Origin: Bacteroidota bacterium
GTDB lineage: Bacteria > Bacteroidota > Bacteroidia > AKYH767-A > 2013-40CM-41-45
Reading direction: 5' to 3'
NCBI GenBank assembly: GCA_016721305.1
Contig: JADKIH010000001.1
Span: forward strand, 186,001-250,000
Length of the DNA stretch: 64,000 nt
Shown: piece after piece, positions 29,491-43,400 of the stretch
Numbering within the stretch: the first letter of the stretch is position 1
How the letters are laid out: every line of letters begins with the position of its first letter
The notes under the pieces: generated by a model
The model's input: only the letters and a program-made list of their open reading frames with translations
The model's database searches: none
Told to the model about the DNA's origin: nothing
Made by a program: the position numbers and the translations under genes

Positions 29491-30730
29491 TTACGGGTGA
29501 ATGGCAAAAACACCGGCTGCATTATTTAAATCGAAATACGGATAGTCATTCGGATCTACGAAACCATCACCATTCAGATCAGACGCAAGATAATCGCAGC
29601 ATAGACCTGCTGAGTTTTCCGCATCGTAGATTGGATAGTCATTCGGGTCAACGAATTCATCCTGGTTGATATCTCCTGCATAGAGTGCGAATACACTTGG
29701 CTCTACTTCAATAGCATTATCGCCCATTGTTGCTGAGCTCGAAGAAGTAAAGTCGATGCTTGATAAGGAACTGTTGATTGTAATCGGGTTAGCGCTCCAC
29801 ACCAAAACAGAATTACGATGCAGTACGGCTACGTAATAAGAGTTGCCTGGTAATAGCCGGAAGTGTAACCGAAGCTGTACCATCAACTTTGAGAACACCA
29901 CGAACAGAAGCATCCACGATAGCCGGATTAGCTTCACGGTGTAACTCAACAGTAATACTATCGGCTTGTTCGTATGATACGCTCTTTACTGACTGATTCA
30001 ACAATACGCTTTGCATTGTTGCTGAACCCATGTAGAATCCTTGTAGGTAAGCAGTCAATTGTAAAATTGGGAAGCAGTTTCCTGTATTGGCTAAAGTTGA
30101 AACCGGAGATCTGCCATCGGCATCCGATGTTGCATAAGTTTCCGTGTTGAATTTTGCTACACCGCCATAAGTACGTGCAGGGTAGAATAATTCGTAGTTA
30201 GTCGTACAACCCGACTCTCTCCATGAGAAAGAAGTGCGCAGACGAAGAGGACTATTATTCTGTACGTAATTAAATTTCATGTCAGGCGTTGCGCAACCGA
30301 AGCTTGTAGAATTGGTTGCACGAATGCGTGCAATACGAACAGCATCAACATTTCCAACCAGTGTAGAAACACAAGTTGATGGTGATGGTTTCACATTGTA
30401 ATTTACAGAGCAGTTGATCACCTTATCTGTAGAATTCCATTGATAACTTCCGTTATATCCCGGATAAGAAAGTTCAGAATAACCGGGCGCAGTCGACAAT
30501 GCGAGTGTACCGCCGTTCCAAACTGAGTTAACATAGATCCCTGCCTGGAACGTACGCAAATCAAAAGAAGTGGTAGCTCCGCTGGCTTTAGCCATGATAT
30601 CAAATTCATATATGCCTGGCGATATATACTGTGCATGATCAATATAAAATGACGCACTTGGATCAACAGCAAATGCACCACTTGCTTTCATGATCGCTAG
30701 AGAAAGCAAAGTAAAAATCCTTTTTAACAT
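29491..30730 (-). CDS. Surface protein with cohesin-like N-terminus and dockerin-like C-terminal module (one indel)
   Basis: About 412 residues after repair. A signal peptide (residues 1-21, ending SGAFAVDP) is followed by a beta-rich domain (FYIDHAQYISPGIYEFDI, AGIYVNSVWNGGTLALS) that resembles the N-terminal domain of the protein at 31374-37372. The C-terminal module (about 185 residues) begins LTAYLQGFYMGSATMQSVL, includes YYVAVLHRNSVLVWSANP, and ends with two Ca2+-loop motifs, DINQDEFVDPND and DLNGDGFVDPND, and the terminal FAIHP. The frame breaks near 29851-29857, where one base is extra; removing it joins TLPAI to GNSYYVAV. The same C-terminal module closes the giant protein at 37461-54907. 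There is no type A T9SS sorting domain. Function unknown. Confidence 0.8.
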
Positions 30731-30786
30731 GAGTAGTATGTGTTAGGTCTGTCGATATAGCAGGACAGCACAGATTATTTTCCATA

Positions 30787-30817
30787 CTAATATACAGCAA
30801 AACATGTGTCCGGCCAA
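30787..30817 (-). promoter_or_regulatory. Possible promoter for the gene at 29491-30730
   Basis: On the minus strand TTG is followed 20 bases later by TATATTAG, one mismatch from TAnnTTTG, about 56 bases upstream of the ATG at 30730. Pattern match only. Confidence 0.35.
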
Positions 30818-30988
30818 ATATTTTTAGCTTTTCTGCATGAAAAAATTCTTGCTTCCTCAACCAACCCCTCTGCCATTACCACCCCCTAAAAACAAACGCC
30901 CCTGATTGTTATTTAATTGGCTTATAAGCCACCCTCACAGATAAGTAAGTAACTGCTCACCACTAAAGCCCTTCGGCCGGCCGGAAGC

Positions 30989-31028
30989 AAAAAAGCAGCC
31001 TCTGCGCCCTTTGAAGGCGAGAGGCTGC
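30989..31028 (-). terminator. Second hairpin terminator in the 30.7-31.4 kb gap
   Basis: GCAGCCTCT (30995-31003) pairs with AGAGGCTGC (31020-31028); on the minus strand six T residues follow. It lies about 345 bp after the end of the gene at 31374 and may be a backup terminator. The rest of the gap holds a 16-bp perfect palindrome at 31074-31089 and nothing else recognised. Confidence 0.7.
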
Positions 31029-31314
31029 TTTACATACCAATCTTAAATCAGTTTACGAAATAAGGGAACTAAGATCCGCCATGGCGGATATACCATTCTC
31101 TGTTCATATTTTTAATTAGGAATGGCATAATTGCCGGAAAGTGAAATCCTTCAGCAAATTGAAGAGGAGTCAAGAGCAGACGCGGGTAAGATTGACCGCA
31201 CTCCCCTGCCCTAATTCCTGAGCACTTTAATATCCGGGAGACATGAATGGGAAAAGACGACTAAAATGCCCTCCCCCTATCCTTTGGCTTTCCGCACCCA
31301 ACTGCTATAGCTAT

Positions 31315-31354
31315 AAAACGACAAGTCCCCCTAAAAAGGAGGACTTGTCGTTTT
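31315..31354. terminator. Strong hairpin terminator after the T9SS repeat protein
   Basis: AAAACGACAAGTCC (31315-31328) pairs perfectly with GGACTTGTCGTTTT (31341-31354); A and T ends allow function in both directions. It follows the stop codon at 31374 by about 20 bp. Confidence 0.88.
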
Positions 31355-31373
31355 ATTCTGAAATCAGAGTTGA

Positions 31374-34300
31374 TTACTCAACTACAAGGCGAAGTGTTTG
31401 AGACTGGCCATCTTCAGCTGTTAAGCTAACCATGTACAATCCTTTAGCCACCTGGCTCATGTCGATTTCTTGAGTGTTGTAACCTTCAACAGCAGTGATT
31501 ACATCGCTAACGATAACATTACCTAAAAGGTCTGTTACTTTCACTACATATTTAGCTTTTGCACCTGCAGTGAATGCTACAGTTGCTTTGCCATTTGTAG
31601 GGTTAGGGAATGCTGTCAATTCAGTTGCAGTAGCCATAGCATCTTGAGCATCACGGCAGAACAAGCTTACGCTAACAGTTACACCACGGAGATGAAGCAC
31701 CACAAGCATTCAATGCGTTAGCACGAACGATTGCTGATGAGCTCAGAGCTGTATTGTAGTAGTTAACGATAGCTGAAGTTCCAGATGGAGCGATTGAAGC
31801 ACCACCAGTTACTGACCATGAGTAAGATGTTGCACCTGCTACCGGAACTAAGCTATAAGTAACCGCAGACTGTGATTTACAAACTGCTGTAGGACCTGTA
31901 ACAACTGGAGGAGCAGGACGTGAAGTAACTGTGTAACAACGAGCAACACCTGAACCACAAGAGTTATTTGCAGTTACGCAAATGTTACCCTGAGTTGTGA
32001 ATGCACCTGTGAAGTTAACAGTGATAGACAAGCCTGAGTTAGTAACGATACTAACACCTGCTGGAACTGTCCATGAGTAAGAAGTAGCACCGGCAACAGC
32101 AGCGATTGAGTAAGTCACGTTAGACGTACCACAATTTGCGAAACCTGGACCAGTGATAGAACCCGGTTGAGTTGGAACGAATTTCACAACGAATGAACGG
32201 CTATAAGTACCGCAACCGTTACCTACAGTGATTGTCACTGTTCCTGAAGTCCAAGATGGTCCCATTGCGAATGTAGCAGAAGTTGTTGTTGAAGTCTGAC
32301 CTGATGTAACCAGAGTTGCACCACCTGTGATAGACCAAGTGTAAGTTGAAGCACCCGGTACTACAGGCATTGTGTAAGTAGCAGTGTTGTTAGCACATAC
32401 AAACTGAGGACCCGTAACTGCATTAGAGTGAGTAGGGATACCTGTGATAGTCATACCACGAACCGGGCTAAGACCATAGCAGTTTGAACCACGAACCTGG
32501 ATTGAACCTTGTCCGAAACCTGCAGGAACTGAAACTTGAACTGTGTTAGTTCCCTGACCACTTACGATAGATACACCTGTACCGGTTACAGTCCAGATAT
32601 AGCTAAGTGCGTTAGCAGAAGTTGTAGAGTAAGTATAAGTTCCAGGACCACAAGCTACAGCCGGACCAGAGATAACTGCCGGTTGAGAAGCGTAAGTAGC
32701 GATAACCGGAATGCTCATACAAGACTGTAAACCTGTACCACAAAGGTTAACCGCAGCTACACAGATGAATCCACCTGCATACGTGTTATTGAATGCTACA
32801 GTGATACTGTTTGTTGTAGAAGAACCAGTTGCGCCTCCAGGGAGTGACCATACATAAGATGTTGCACCAGCAACCGGAGCTACTGAGTAAACAATACCTA
32901 CTGAGTTACGGCAAGCACCTGATGGACCAGAGATCGCACCCGGAGTTGCAGGAGAACCACCTGAACCACCTACAGTAGCTGAAGCAGAACCTGTACAACC
33001 GTTACCGTCAGTGATAATTACTGTGTAAGTTCCGATTGCAAGACCTGTTGCAGTTGCAGAAGTCTGACCATTTGACCAGAGGGTAAGTATAAGAACCTGT
33101 ACCACCTGTTGCACTTACAGTTGCAGTACCATCGCTACCAGCACAGCTAGAAGCTGTTGTAGTTGTAGTTCCTTCAACTTTAGCAGGCTGAGTTAATGTT
33201 ACAGTTACAGAAGCTGAACAACCGTTAGCGTCAGTTACACTGTAAACTGCTGTACCTGCGAATTGAGTAAACACGCCTGTACCAACGTAAGCCGGTGTAC
33301 CATCAGCTGCTGAAATAGTAACTGAAGTTGAACCACCGAAGCAAGCAATTGTTCCTGCAGAGTAAGAAGCAGTAAGAACAGCTACCGGAGCAGCTACGCC
33401 TGAACCTGGAGCAGAAGGACAACCATTAGCAGTTGCAGTTACTGTGTATGTACCTGCTGTGCTAACAGTGATACTAGATGTTGTTGCACCATTGCTCCAC
33501 AGTAATGAACCTGAAGCTGATGTAGACAATGTAGTCGTTGCATCACAGTTGTTAACCACAGTTACAACCGGAGTTGCAGGAGTTGGGTTGATTGTCAACG
33601 CAAGGATCTCAGTGTGGCAACCTACTGTGTTAGTATAAGTACCAGATGCAGTATAAGTAGAACCGTTTACTGACCAAGTGTAAGTATCACAAGCTGAAGC
33701 TGTAGTTGTGTTAGATGTACTTGGAGTGATTGTCAACACGAGGATTTCTGTGTGGCAACCTACTGTGCTAGTATAAGTACCTGAAGCAGTGTAAGTGTTA
33801 CCGTCTACTGACCAAGTGTAAGTATCACAAGCTGAAATTGAAGTTGTGTTTGATGTACTTGGAGTGATTGTTAACACGAGAACTTCTGTGTGGCAACCAG
33901 TTACTACTGAATAAGTACCGCTTGCAGTGTAAGTTGTACCGTTTACTGACCAAGTGTAAGTATCACAAGCTGAAATTGTAGTTGTGTTAGATGTACTTGG
34001 AGTGATTGTCAACACGAGGATCTCAGTGTGGCAACCTACTGTGTTAGTATAAGTACCGCTTGCAGTGTAAGTTGTACCGTTTACTGACCAAGTGTAAGTA
34101 TCACAAGCTGAAATTGAAGTTGAGTTAGATGTACTTGGAGTGATTGTCAACACGAGAACTTCTGTGTGGCAACCTACTGTGCTAGTATAAGTACCGGAAG
34201 CAGTGTAAGTGTTTCCGTCAACTGACCAAGTGTAAGTATCACAAGCTGAAATTGTAGATGTGTTAGATGTACTTGGAGTGATTGTTAACACGAGAACTTC

Positions 34301-37300
34301 TGTATGGCAACCAGTTACTACTGAATAAGTACCTGAAGCTGTGTAAGTAGTTCCGTTTACTGACCAAGTGTAAGTATCACAAGCTGAAATTGTAGTTGTG
34401 TTAGATGTGCTTGGAGTGATTGTCAATACGAGTACTTCTGTGTGGCAACCTACTACATTAGTATAAGTACCAGATGCAGTGTATGTGTTACCATCTACTG
34501 ACCAAGTATAAGAATCACAAGCTGAAATTGTAGTTGTGTTTGATGTGCTTGGAGTGATTGTTAACACGAGAACTTCTGTATGACAACCAGTTACTACTGA
34601 ATAAGTACCTGAAGCTGTGTAAGTAGTTCCGTTTACTGACCAAGTGTAAGTATCACAAGCTGAAGCTGTAGTTGTGTTAGATGTGCTTGGAGTGATTGTC
34701 AACACGAGGATCTCAGTGTGGCAACCTACTGTGTTTGTATAAGTACCAGACGCAGTGTAAGTGTTACCGTCTACTGACCAAGTGTAAGTATCACAAGCTG
34801 AAATTGTAGTTGTGTTAGATGTGCTTGGAGTGATTGTCAACACGAGGATCTCTGTGTGGCAACCTACTGTATTAGTATAAGTACCAGAAGCTGTGTAGTC
34901 TGTACCGTTTACTGACCAAACATAATGATCACAAGCTGAAATTGTAGTTGTGTTAGATGTACTTGGAGTGATTGTCAACGCGAGGATCTCAGTGTGGCAA
35001 CCAGTTACGAATGTATAAGTACCACTTGAAGTGTAAGTGTTACCGTCTACTGACCAAGTGTAAGTATCACAAGCTGAAACTGTAGTTGTGTTAGATGTGC
35101 TTGGAGTGATTGTCAACACGAGGATCTCAGTGTGGCAACCTACTGTGTTAGTATAAGTACCAGAAGCTGTATAGTCTGTACCGTTTACTGACCAAACATA
35201 ATGATCACAAGCTGAAATCGAAGTTGAGTTCGATGTACTTGGAGTGATTGTCAACACGAGAACTTCTGTATGGCAACCAGTTACTACTGAATAAGTACCT
35301 GAAGCTGTGTAAGTAGTTCCGTTTACTGACCAAGTGTAAGTATCACAAGCTGAAGCTGTAGTTGTGTTAGATGTACTTGGAGTGATTGTCAACACGAGAA
35401 CTTCTGTGTGGCAACCTACTGTGCTAGTATAAGTACCTGAAGCAGTGTAAGTGTTACCGTCTACTGACCAAGTGTAAGTATCACAAGCTGAAATTGTAGT
35501 TGTGTTAGATGTACTTGGAGTGATTGTCAACACGAGAACTTCTGTGTGGCAACCTACTGTGTTAGTATAAGTACCGCTTGCAGTGTAAGTTGTACCGTTT
35601 ACTGACCAAGTGTAAGTATCACAAGCTGAAATTGTAGATGTGTTAGATGTACTTGGAGTGATTGTCAACGCGAGGATCTCAGTGTGGCAACCAGTTACGA
35701 ATGTATAAGTACCACTTGAAGTGTAAGTGTTACCGTCTACTGACCAAGTGTAAGTATCACAAGCTGAAATTGTAGTTGTGTTAGATGTACTTGGAGTGAT
35801 TGTCAACACGAGAACTTCTGTGTGGCAACCTACTGTGTTAGTATAAGTACCAGAAGCTGTATAGTCTGTACCGTTTACTGACCAAACATAATGATCACAA
35901 GCTGAAATTGTAGTTGTGTTCGATGTGCTTGGAGTGATTGTCAACACGAGGATCTCAGTGTGGCAACCTACTGTGTTAGTATAAGTACCAGAAGCTGTAT
36001 AGTCTGTACCGTTTACTGACCAAACATAATGATCACAAGCTGAAATTGTAGTTGTGTTCGATGTGCTTGGAGTAATTGTCAGATTGAGGATTTCTGTATG
36101 GCAACCTGAAACTGAAGTATGAGTTCCGCTTGAAGTGTAAGTGAAACCATCTACCGGCCATGTGTAAGAATCACAAGCTGAAATTGTAGTTGTGTTTGAT
36201 GTACTTGGAGTGATTGTCAACACGAGAACGTCTGTGTGGCAACCAACAACATTAGTATATGTTCCGCTGGCAGTGTAATCAGTGCCATTTACAGACCATA
36301 CATAATGATCACAAGCTGAAATTGTAGTTGTTGTTGAAGAACTTGTAGTGATAACAAGGTTCAGGGTATGAACTACAGAACAACCATTTGCGCCATCATT
36401 TGTAGTCGCAGTGTATGTTCCTGACTCAGTATACGTTTGTCCGTTTACAGGCCAGAAATAAGAATCACAAGAAGAGATAGACTCAGTAGTTGTTAATTGA
36501 GCAGGCTGACCAATTGTTACCGTAGCTGTAGATGTACAACCAGGAGTGTTTGGATCTGTAGCAGTAACTGTGTAAGTACCTGCAGCAAGACCTGAAGCAG
36601 TAGCACCTACTTGTTGTGGAATTGTACTCCATGTATAAGTAGCAGCACCTACAGAACCTGTAGAAGAAGCTGTAGCAGTACCATTAGAACCACCGAAGCA
36701 AGTTGGTTGAGTTGAACCTTCAATTGAAGCGCTGATTGCACAAGAACTTGGAATAGACATTGCGCAAGGAGTAGATAATGTCTTAGTTAATGCTGTAGCT
36801 AAAGATACTGTAGTAGCACAGTTTAAGAACATGTTAGCAGAAGCAGTTGTAGCCCAAGTTAAACCAACGTTGGCTCCCGGGTTAAATCCCTGGCCAAGAG
36901 TGTTTGAAATTGTTAAACTGAAACGACCAATTTTCTTAGGAACACCAATCGGAAGTGATGGTGCAACACCATTACAAGAACCGTTACCGTTGTTCGCATA
37001 AGCAGTAGTACCAGAACCTACCGACATCTGACGAACAGCAGCCGTATAAGTAGCAGTAACTGTAGATGTTGGAGGCCACATCAAAGGAGCATCCGAAAGT
37101 CCATCCTGCACATAAGCAAAGGTGAATGTGTTCACACCTGTTGTTGGAACCAAACCCGTAGCATGGGTCAAACGAATAGTGGCAGCCTGAAGATTCAGAG
37201 CGCCCGGCCCGGTATTAGTTACCATCACATCAAATGAAATTACATTCGATGTAGCCGTACAGTTTGCAGTAGACAGTGTGTAACCCTGCCCACTCGACGT

Positions 37301-37372
37301 CGCCAGTCCCGTCAGAAAGACGAGAAGAGTCATAAGAACTCCTCTGGTGAATAAGTGCGTACTTGTTTTCAT
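31374..37372 (-). CDS. T9SS-sorted repeat protein with twenty 46-residue repeats (two indels)
   Basis: About 1998 residues after repair. Order: signal peptide (1-28); a cohesin-like beta domain (ISFDVMVTNTGPG, ATIRLTHATG) similar to the N-terminus of the protein at 29491-30730; a PKD/SprB-like unit; a degenerate repeat; twenty repeats of 46 residues with the pattern SACDxYxWSVxGxxYTASGTY, GCHTEVLVLTITPSTSN; further SprB-like units (LWSNGQTSATATGLAIGTYT); about six PKD-like domains with GATSYxWxxP motifs; and a C-terminal type A T9SS sorting domain (AFPNPTNGKATVAF, GLYMVSL). Frame breaks: an extra C near 33080 (CCC should be CC) and one extra base near 31690-31700. Likely a secreted, cell-surface-anchored adhesin or gliding-type protein. 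Confidence 0.85.
33580..36340 (-). repeat. Tandem 138-bp coding repeats (20 copies)
   Basis: Twenty near-identical 138-bp units encode the 46-residue repeats of the protein at 31374-37372. Variants fall into a few types (SVNGTTYTASGTYSVVTG, SVDGNTYTASGTYTSTVG, SVNGTDYTASGTYTNTVG, SVDGNTYTSSGTYTFVTG) in shuffled order, suggesting repeated recombination or slippage. Each unit has two Cys, positioned to form one disulfide. Assembly copy number should be treated with caution. Confidence 0.92.
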
Positions 37373-37416
37373 GTATTGTTTGTTTAGTTATTTGTTGATT
37401 TTCTCTTTATGAAATA

Positions 37417-37453
37417 AAAGTCGGCAGCAGGTTGCAGCCTGCTACCGACTTTA
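37417..37453. terminator. Hairpin terminator after the giant surface-protein gene
   Basis: AAAGTCGGCAGCAGG pairs with CCTGCTACCGACTTT with one mismatch. It lies in the 88-bp gap between the giant gene's stop and the next gene's start, with A/T runs on both sides. Confidence 0.8.
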
Positions 37454-37460
37454 TTTTTGA

Positions 37461-40400
37461 TTATGGATGGATTGAGAAGATACCAGCAGAGTTGTTGATA
37501 TCGAAGTACGGATAATCATTCGGATCTACGAAACCATCACCATTCAAGTCAGTTGTAATGTAATCACAACACAAACCTGCTGAGTTATCGATGTCATAGT
37601 ACGGATAATCATTCGGATCTACGAATTCATCCTGGTTGATATCACCTGAGAAGATTGAATAGATACCTTCTAATAAATCATCAGCTGCCATTCCACTCAT
37701 AGACTGGATAGGATCAGTAGAGAAGTCGTAGCTAGCCGGTGTAGCTGTTGCTAATGCAACCGGAGCTGCAGACCATGTAAGAACTGAGTTACGGTGACGG
37801 ATAGCAATGTAATAGTTACCATCTAAGCCACTCACAACAGCTGAACATGTTCCATCTGTCATCAATACTGCCTTTGTAGAGCCGGCAAGTAAGAATGTAT
37901 TCTCATCATAAATCTCAACAGTGATTGTGTCTGTCTCAAGACCTGTAGCACCTGCTACTGCCTGATTCGCCAATACCGGTTGCATTGTTCCTGCACCGAT
38001 GTAGTAACCCTGGAGGTAAGCAACAAGGTCAATTTGCATTGGATTGCCACAAGGATCACCTGTAGAAGTTACATCAACACTGTTCGATACTATTGAACAA
38101 CCAAATGCATTCGTAACTGTGAAGCTGAATGAATATGGGTTAGCGAAGATGAATGAGAAGTTGCTGTTATCAACAAACAACGAGTTACCTGTTGAACCAT
38201 CGAAGTCGTTCCATGCGATAGAAGCACCTGCGCCTGCACCTGTTGTGTCGGCATTCAGAGTTACGCTACCTGTAGCACACAGGATCGGATTTCCACTTAC
38301 AGAGATAACTGCAGTTGTAGGAGACGGATTAACCGTGATATCAGTCGACAATACTTGTGTACAACCGTTAGCATCAGTTACAGTTACTGTGTAAGTTCCA
38401 GCAGTTCCTGTAGTGATACACTCTGTAGTTTCAGATGAAGACCAAGAGAACGTGCTGTATGTAGCTGCAGGTAATACGCAGATACTAACTGTTCCTGGAG
38501 CACAAACTGAAGCCGCAGAACCGGTAGACAATGAAGCCGGAATCACAGTGAATACGTTGATAGTCTGAGAAGCTGTTGCTGTACAAGTACCGTTAGCAAC
38601 TGTCAGAGTATAAGTAGTTGTTGCAGTAGGGTTCACAGAAAGAACTTGTGAAGTACCAACCACGCTAACACCGTCTGACCAGCTGTAGCTAGTGTAACCT
38701 GCACCACCATCCAATGTTACGTTGCTACCACCACAAATTGTAGTTGCGCTAGGAACGATTGTAGGAGCTGTAAGTGGAGTGTAATCGATTGTTACACTTG
38801 CGCTGCTTGAACAACCTGTAGAGCTTGACGCCACAACTGTGTAAGTTGTAGTTGCTGTAGGACATGCATGTAATGTAGGACCTGTTACAGAACCCGGATT
38901 CCAAGTATAAGTGATTGGACTTCCAGTGATACCGTAAAGTTGCATGTTCGGACGCTGACTAAATGTATTGATTGTAGATGTCGGTGCGAATGTCACAACA
39001 CTACAGTTACCATCAGCATGTGTTTCTGCAGTTGAAACGAATGCAGTAGTTGATTGATTTACTACATCGTTATCTGCGAAGTCTGTACATGCCGTTGTAG
39101 GACATGTTGCACAATTCACCAATGATACGTCAACGACTACGTTGCTTGTACCATTCCAGCTGAATGGAGTCGTGAAGTTGAATGTATTCCAACCTGTAGC
39201 ACTGAAGTACGTTGCAGGATCAGTATACACTTGAGTCATACCTGAACTTACAAACGCTGCAGACATTGAAGTAGCTGAAGTTGCTGCCATTGAAACCTGG
39301 AAGTTCATGACTCCATTAAGTGCTCCAAGAGAAACAACATCAAATCCTAATTTAGAGATTGGACCTGCTACCAAACCTTGAGCAGAAAGCTCAGATGCAA
39401 GGATCAGATACTGCTCGTGGTGAGCTGTCCAGAACTGACCCAATGGAGCCGGCTGACTAGACGTAGTATTCTGAACTGTACCTGTACCGATAGTTACCGT
39501 TGCAGGAGCAGAAACTGTTGCACCAACAACTGACAGATCTACACACTCACCTACGTTACATACTGAAGTAGCAGTTGCACTGATTACCGGAGTTGCAGGA
39601 GTTTCATTTACATTGATTGTAATTGAAGCAACTTCCTGGCAAGTAGCAAATGTACCTGTTGTGTTATCTATTGCACCAACGAAGTAAGTCGTAGTTGCAC
39701 TTGGAGTTACTGTGTAAGCAGCACCTGTGAAGATCACAGTTACGCCATCAGTTGACCAACCGTAAGTGTAGTTAGGATCGTTAGAACTTGTAGCAGTAAG
39801 CGTAAGAGTAGTACCTGAACAAATTGTGTTTGAAGGCGCACTGTTAGTAATTGTAACAGTTGGAGCCGGATTCACAGTTGCAGTTACGAATTGACGACCT
39901 GCAGGATCTAAACATGTACCGTCGTAAGCAATTACCCAGAATGTAGTAGTTGATGTTACGTTCGTAGTATATGTTGCTGTGTTAGTTGCAAGAGGTGTAC
40001 CACCTGAAGAGTTGGCATACCAGTCGAAGCTACCTACACCTGTTACGCTCATTGTTACTGAACCAAGACCACAACGTGTAGCGTTAGTTACAGAAGTAAT
40101 TGAAGGGCTTAATACTGTCACCAGAGCCGAAGCTGAAGTATCAGCAGAACCACTACATGTTACATAAGCACGGTAGTAAGTAGTTGCAGAGATTGAACCT
40201 GTAGTATACAGAGCAGAGTTAGCTCCTGAAATGTCAGTCCAAGTATCAATCAAACCTGAAGCAGATTCTTGCCATTGGTATGATGCACCTGAAGTTGCAT
40301 TTGTTACAGTCAACGTTACCGGACCTGATCCACAGATTGTAGATGGAGATGCAGAAACCGTTGGTGTAGCAGGAGTTGCAATTACATCTACAGTTACAGA

Positions 40401-43400
40401 TGCAGTTGATGTACATCCTGTAGATGCATCAGTTGCTGTTACTGTATAAGTAAATGTGCCTGTAGAAGATGGAGTCACAACTTGTGTTCCACCAGATAAT
40501 GAACCCGGATTCCATACGAATGTAACACCAGGATTTGGAGTGATCAATGTGATTGCATAGTCTTCAGTTGAACCTGAACCCATTGCAAGACAAGCGTCAC
40601 CTGAACCGTTAGTATTACCATTCAGACGTGAACGGATACGCATTCCTGTTAAACCCGGAGAAGCAGTAACCGGTACGTTAATAGTAACTGTACCAGAAGC
40701 AGCTGAAGTCCAAGGTTGAACCCACTCAGAAGCGTCATAAACGCCATCACGGTTGTAGTCAATCCATACTGAGATGATTGATGTACCACCTGTAGCAAGT
40801 GTCATTGTATAAGAAGCGCCTGTAGCAAGTGTAGTTGTCTCTGTTCCAACCGGTGCATTCACATGATAGAATGGAGATACACAAGCAGGAGGAGTACTGT
40901 TCAATGTATTGATCTGAACAGAAGTTACACAAGAAGAACCGGCATTAGTTACTGTACAGTAACCTGAAGGAAGAGTATTCGGTCCGATCAGATCAGATGT
41001 AGCAAATAATGTAGAGCTTGATCCTAAACAGATAGTTGAAGGAGTAGCTGATGCGGTATTGATTACCGGAGGAGCTGTTGTCGTTACAACTACTGAAGAT
41101 GTAGTTACACAATTGTCATCAGCATCAGTTGCTGTTACAGTATACGTGAATGTACCGCCTGCAGTTGGAGTAACTGTTACAGGAGAGCCTGACATTGAAG
41201 TCGGGATACCTGAACCTGATACAGGGAAGGCTGTCCAAACATATGTATACGTATTCGTTGAACCTGTCTGTGTTGCAGTCAAGTCGAATGAACTGTTACC
41301 ACAAGCTGAAGAAACGCTTGATGAAGCTGTTACTGCATCCGGACTACTTACTGTCTGAACTACCGGTGTACGGAGTGACTCGCAAGTACCATCGAATTCT
41401 GCTACATAGAATGTAGTTGTAGAACTGATTGTGTAAGCTGTAAGAGTTGCACCTGTTTCACCTGAAATTGGAGTACCACCTGTTGGAGTCAAGTACCAGC
41501 TGAATAAACCACCTGAACCTGAAACTGAACAATTTGGAATACCAACACCACACTGATTGTTATCAGTAGCAGTTGGAGCAGAAGGAAGTGGATTCACTGT
41601 TACATCAACTGTTGCAGTTGAAGTACAACCTGAAGCCGGATCTGTTGCAGTTACAGTGTATGTAGTGTTAGATGTCGGATTCACAGTAACAACGTTTCCG
41701 CTGCTGAGTGATCCCGGACCCCACTGCCATGCATATGAACCTGCACCTGAAGTAGTAGCATAATTTATGCGAACGTTATCAATTGCCCATCCTGCGTATT
41801 CAACGCTTGTATCAGATGTGAAACGGAAACGTACACGGAATGTAGTTGCTGAACTTACTGAAGCAAGACTGATAGTCTCATGTTTCCAGAAACTAGTTGC
41901 AGGACCTGCAGGGTAAGTTGAAGCTGAACCGGTAAATTGAGCTGACCAGTCTGCATAGCTACTAGTTTCCCAACCAATCGCACCTGCAGCTACCATATCC
42001 GGAGACAATGTACCGGCACCTAAGTAAGCAGCAAGAGGGAAGTTCAACCAAGTTGCACCACCGTTGAGTGAGTACTCGATGCGACCATAGTCGAATCCGT
42101 TCTCAGAAGCACAGATATGCCAGAATTCAAATGTCGGACTAGATAATGTACTTAAGTTAACGTCAGTTGTCATTGACAAGCTTCCGTCAGCTGAAGGTAC
42201 ATAAGTATTCTTAGCCGATGCAGCACCTTCCTGGAAGTATGTTCCATTCAATGCCCAAGTCACACCTGTTCCGCTTGTAGCGAATGATGCAGGGAATGTC
42301 TCGAAGCCTTCGTGGAATGATGAACCTGCAGGTAAGCCTGTAAGTGCTGTAAGCACTACATCTGAACCTGAACATACTGTACTAGGACTAGCTGTAGCTG
42401 AAGTGATGTTTGGTAATCCTGTTACAGTTACCACTACCGAAGAGGCTGTTACACAACCGGCAGTTGCATCAGTGGCAGTTACAGTGTAAGTATAAGTACC
42501 TTCTGCAGTCGGAGTCACAGATACAGGTGAACCTGTTTCTGATCCTGAAATACCGCTGCCTGTTGAAGGACTAGCAGAGTATGTTAATACATAAGTGTTT
42601 GTAGAACCTGTTTGTGTTGCAGTCAATGTGATTGCCGAACCTAAACATGTTGGTGAAGAAGCTGCCAGAGATATTGCATCCGGATTAGTTACTTCTGCAA
42701 TTACTTCTGCACGTGGACCTTCGCATGTACCATCGAATTCTGATACATAGAATGTTGTTGTAGAAGATACTGTGTAAGTAACCAATGAAGTTCCTGACTC
42801 ACCTGCGATTGGAGAACCGCCTGTAGAAACAGTATACCAACGCATGATACCACCTGAACCTACTGCAGATGCCATTGGCACACCAACACCACACTGTGTA
42901 GAGTTAGTAGCTGTAGGAGCTACAGGAACAGGGTTAACTGTTACGTCAACTGTTGCAGTTGATGTACAACCTGATGCAGGATCTGTTGCAGTTACTGTGT
43001 AAGTATTAACACCAATAGATGAAGGTGTTGCAGTTACACTGTTTCCTGACAATGAACCAGGATTCCATGTCCATGTATAAGTACCAGGACCTTGACCGCC
43101 TGTCATCGCACCAAACGTCATAATCGGACGTGAAGTTGATGTTGAGCTACCAGTTGCATCTGTGCAACCTGTTGTAGTACCTGATCTATGAGTGTTTGCA
43201 TTGAAACCAACGGTTTCAGTAACTATTGTTGCAGTTCCTAAAACGCTGTTTGTCTGACAAACATTGATCAACAAGTTAGATGTACCATTCCAGAAGAACG
43301 GAGTTGAGAACGTGTGTACGTTCAATCCTGCAGATACAGGAGTGAAGCTCGCAAGAGTGTACACAGATGTCAATGACGTTGTCTCGAATGTAGTCGACAA

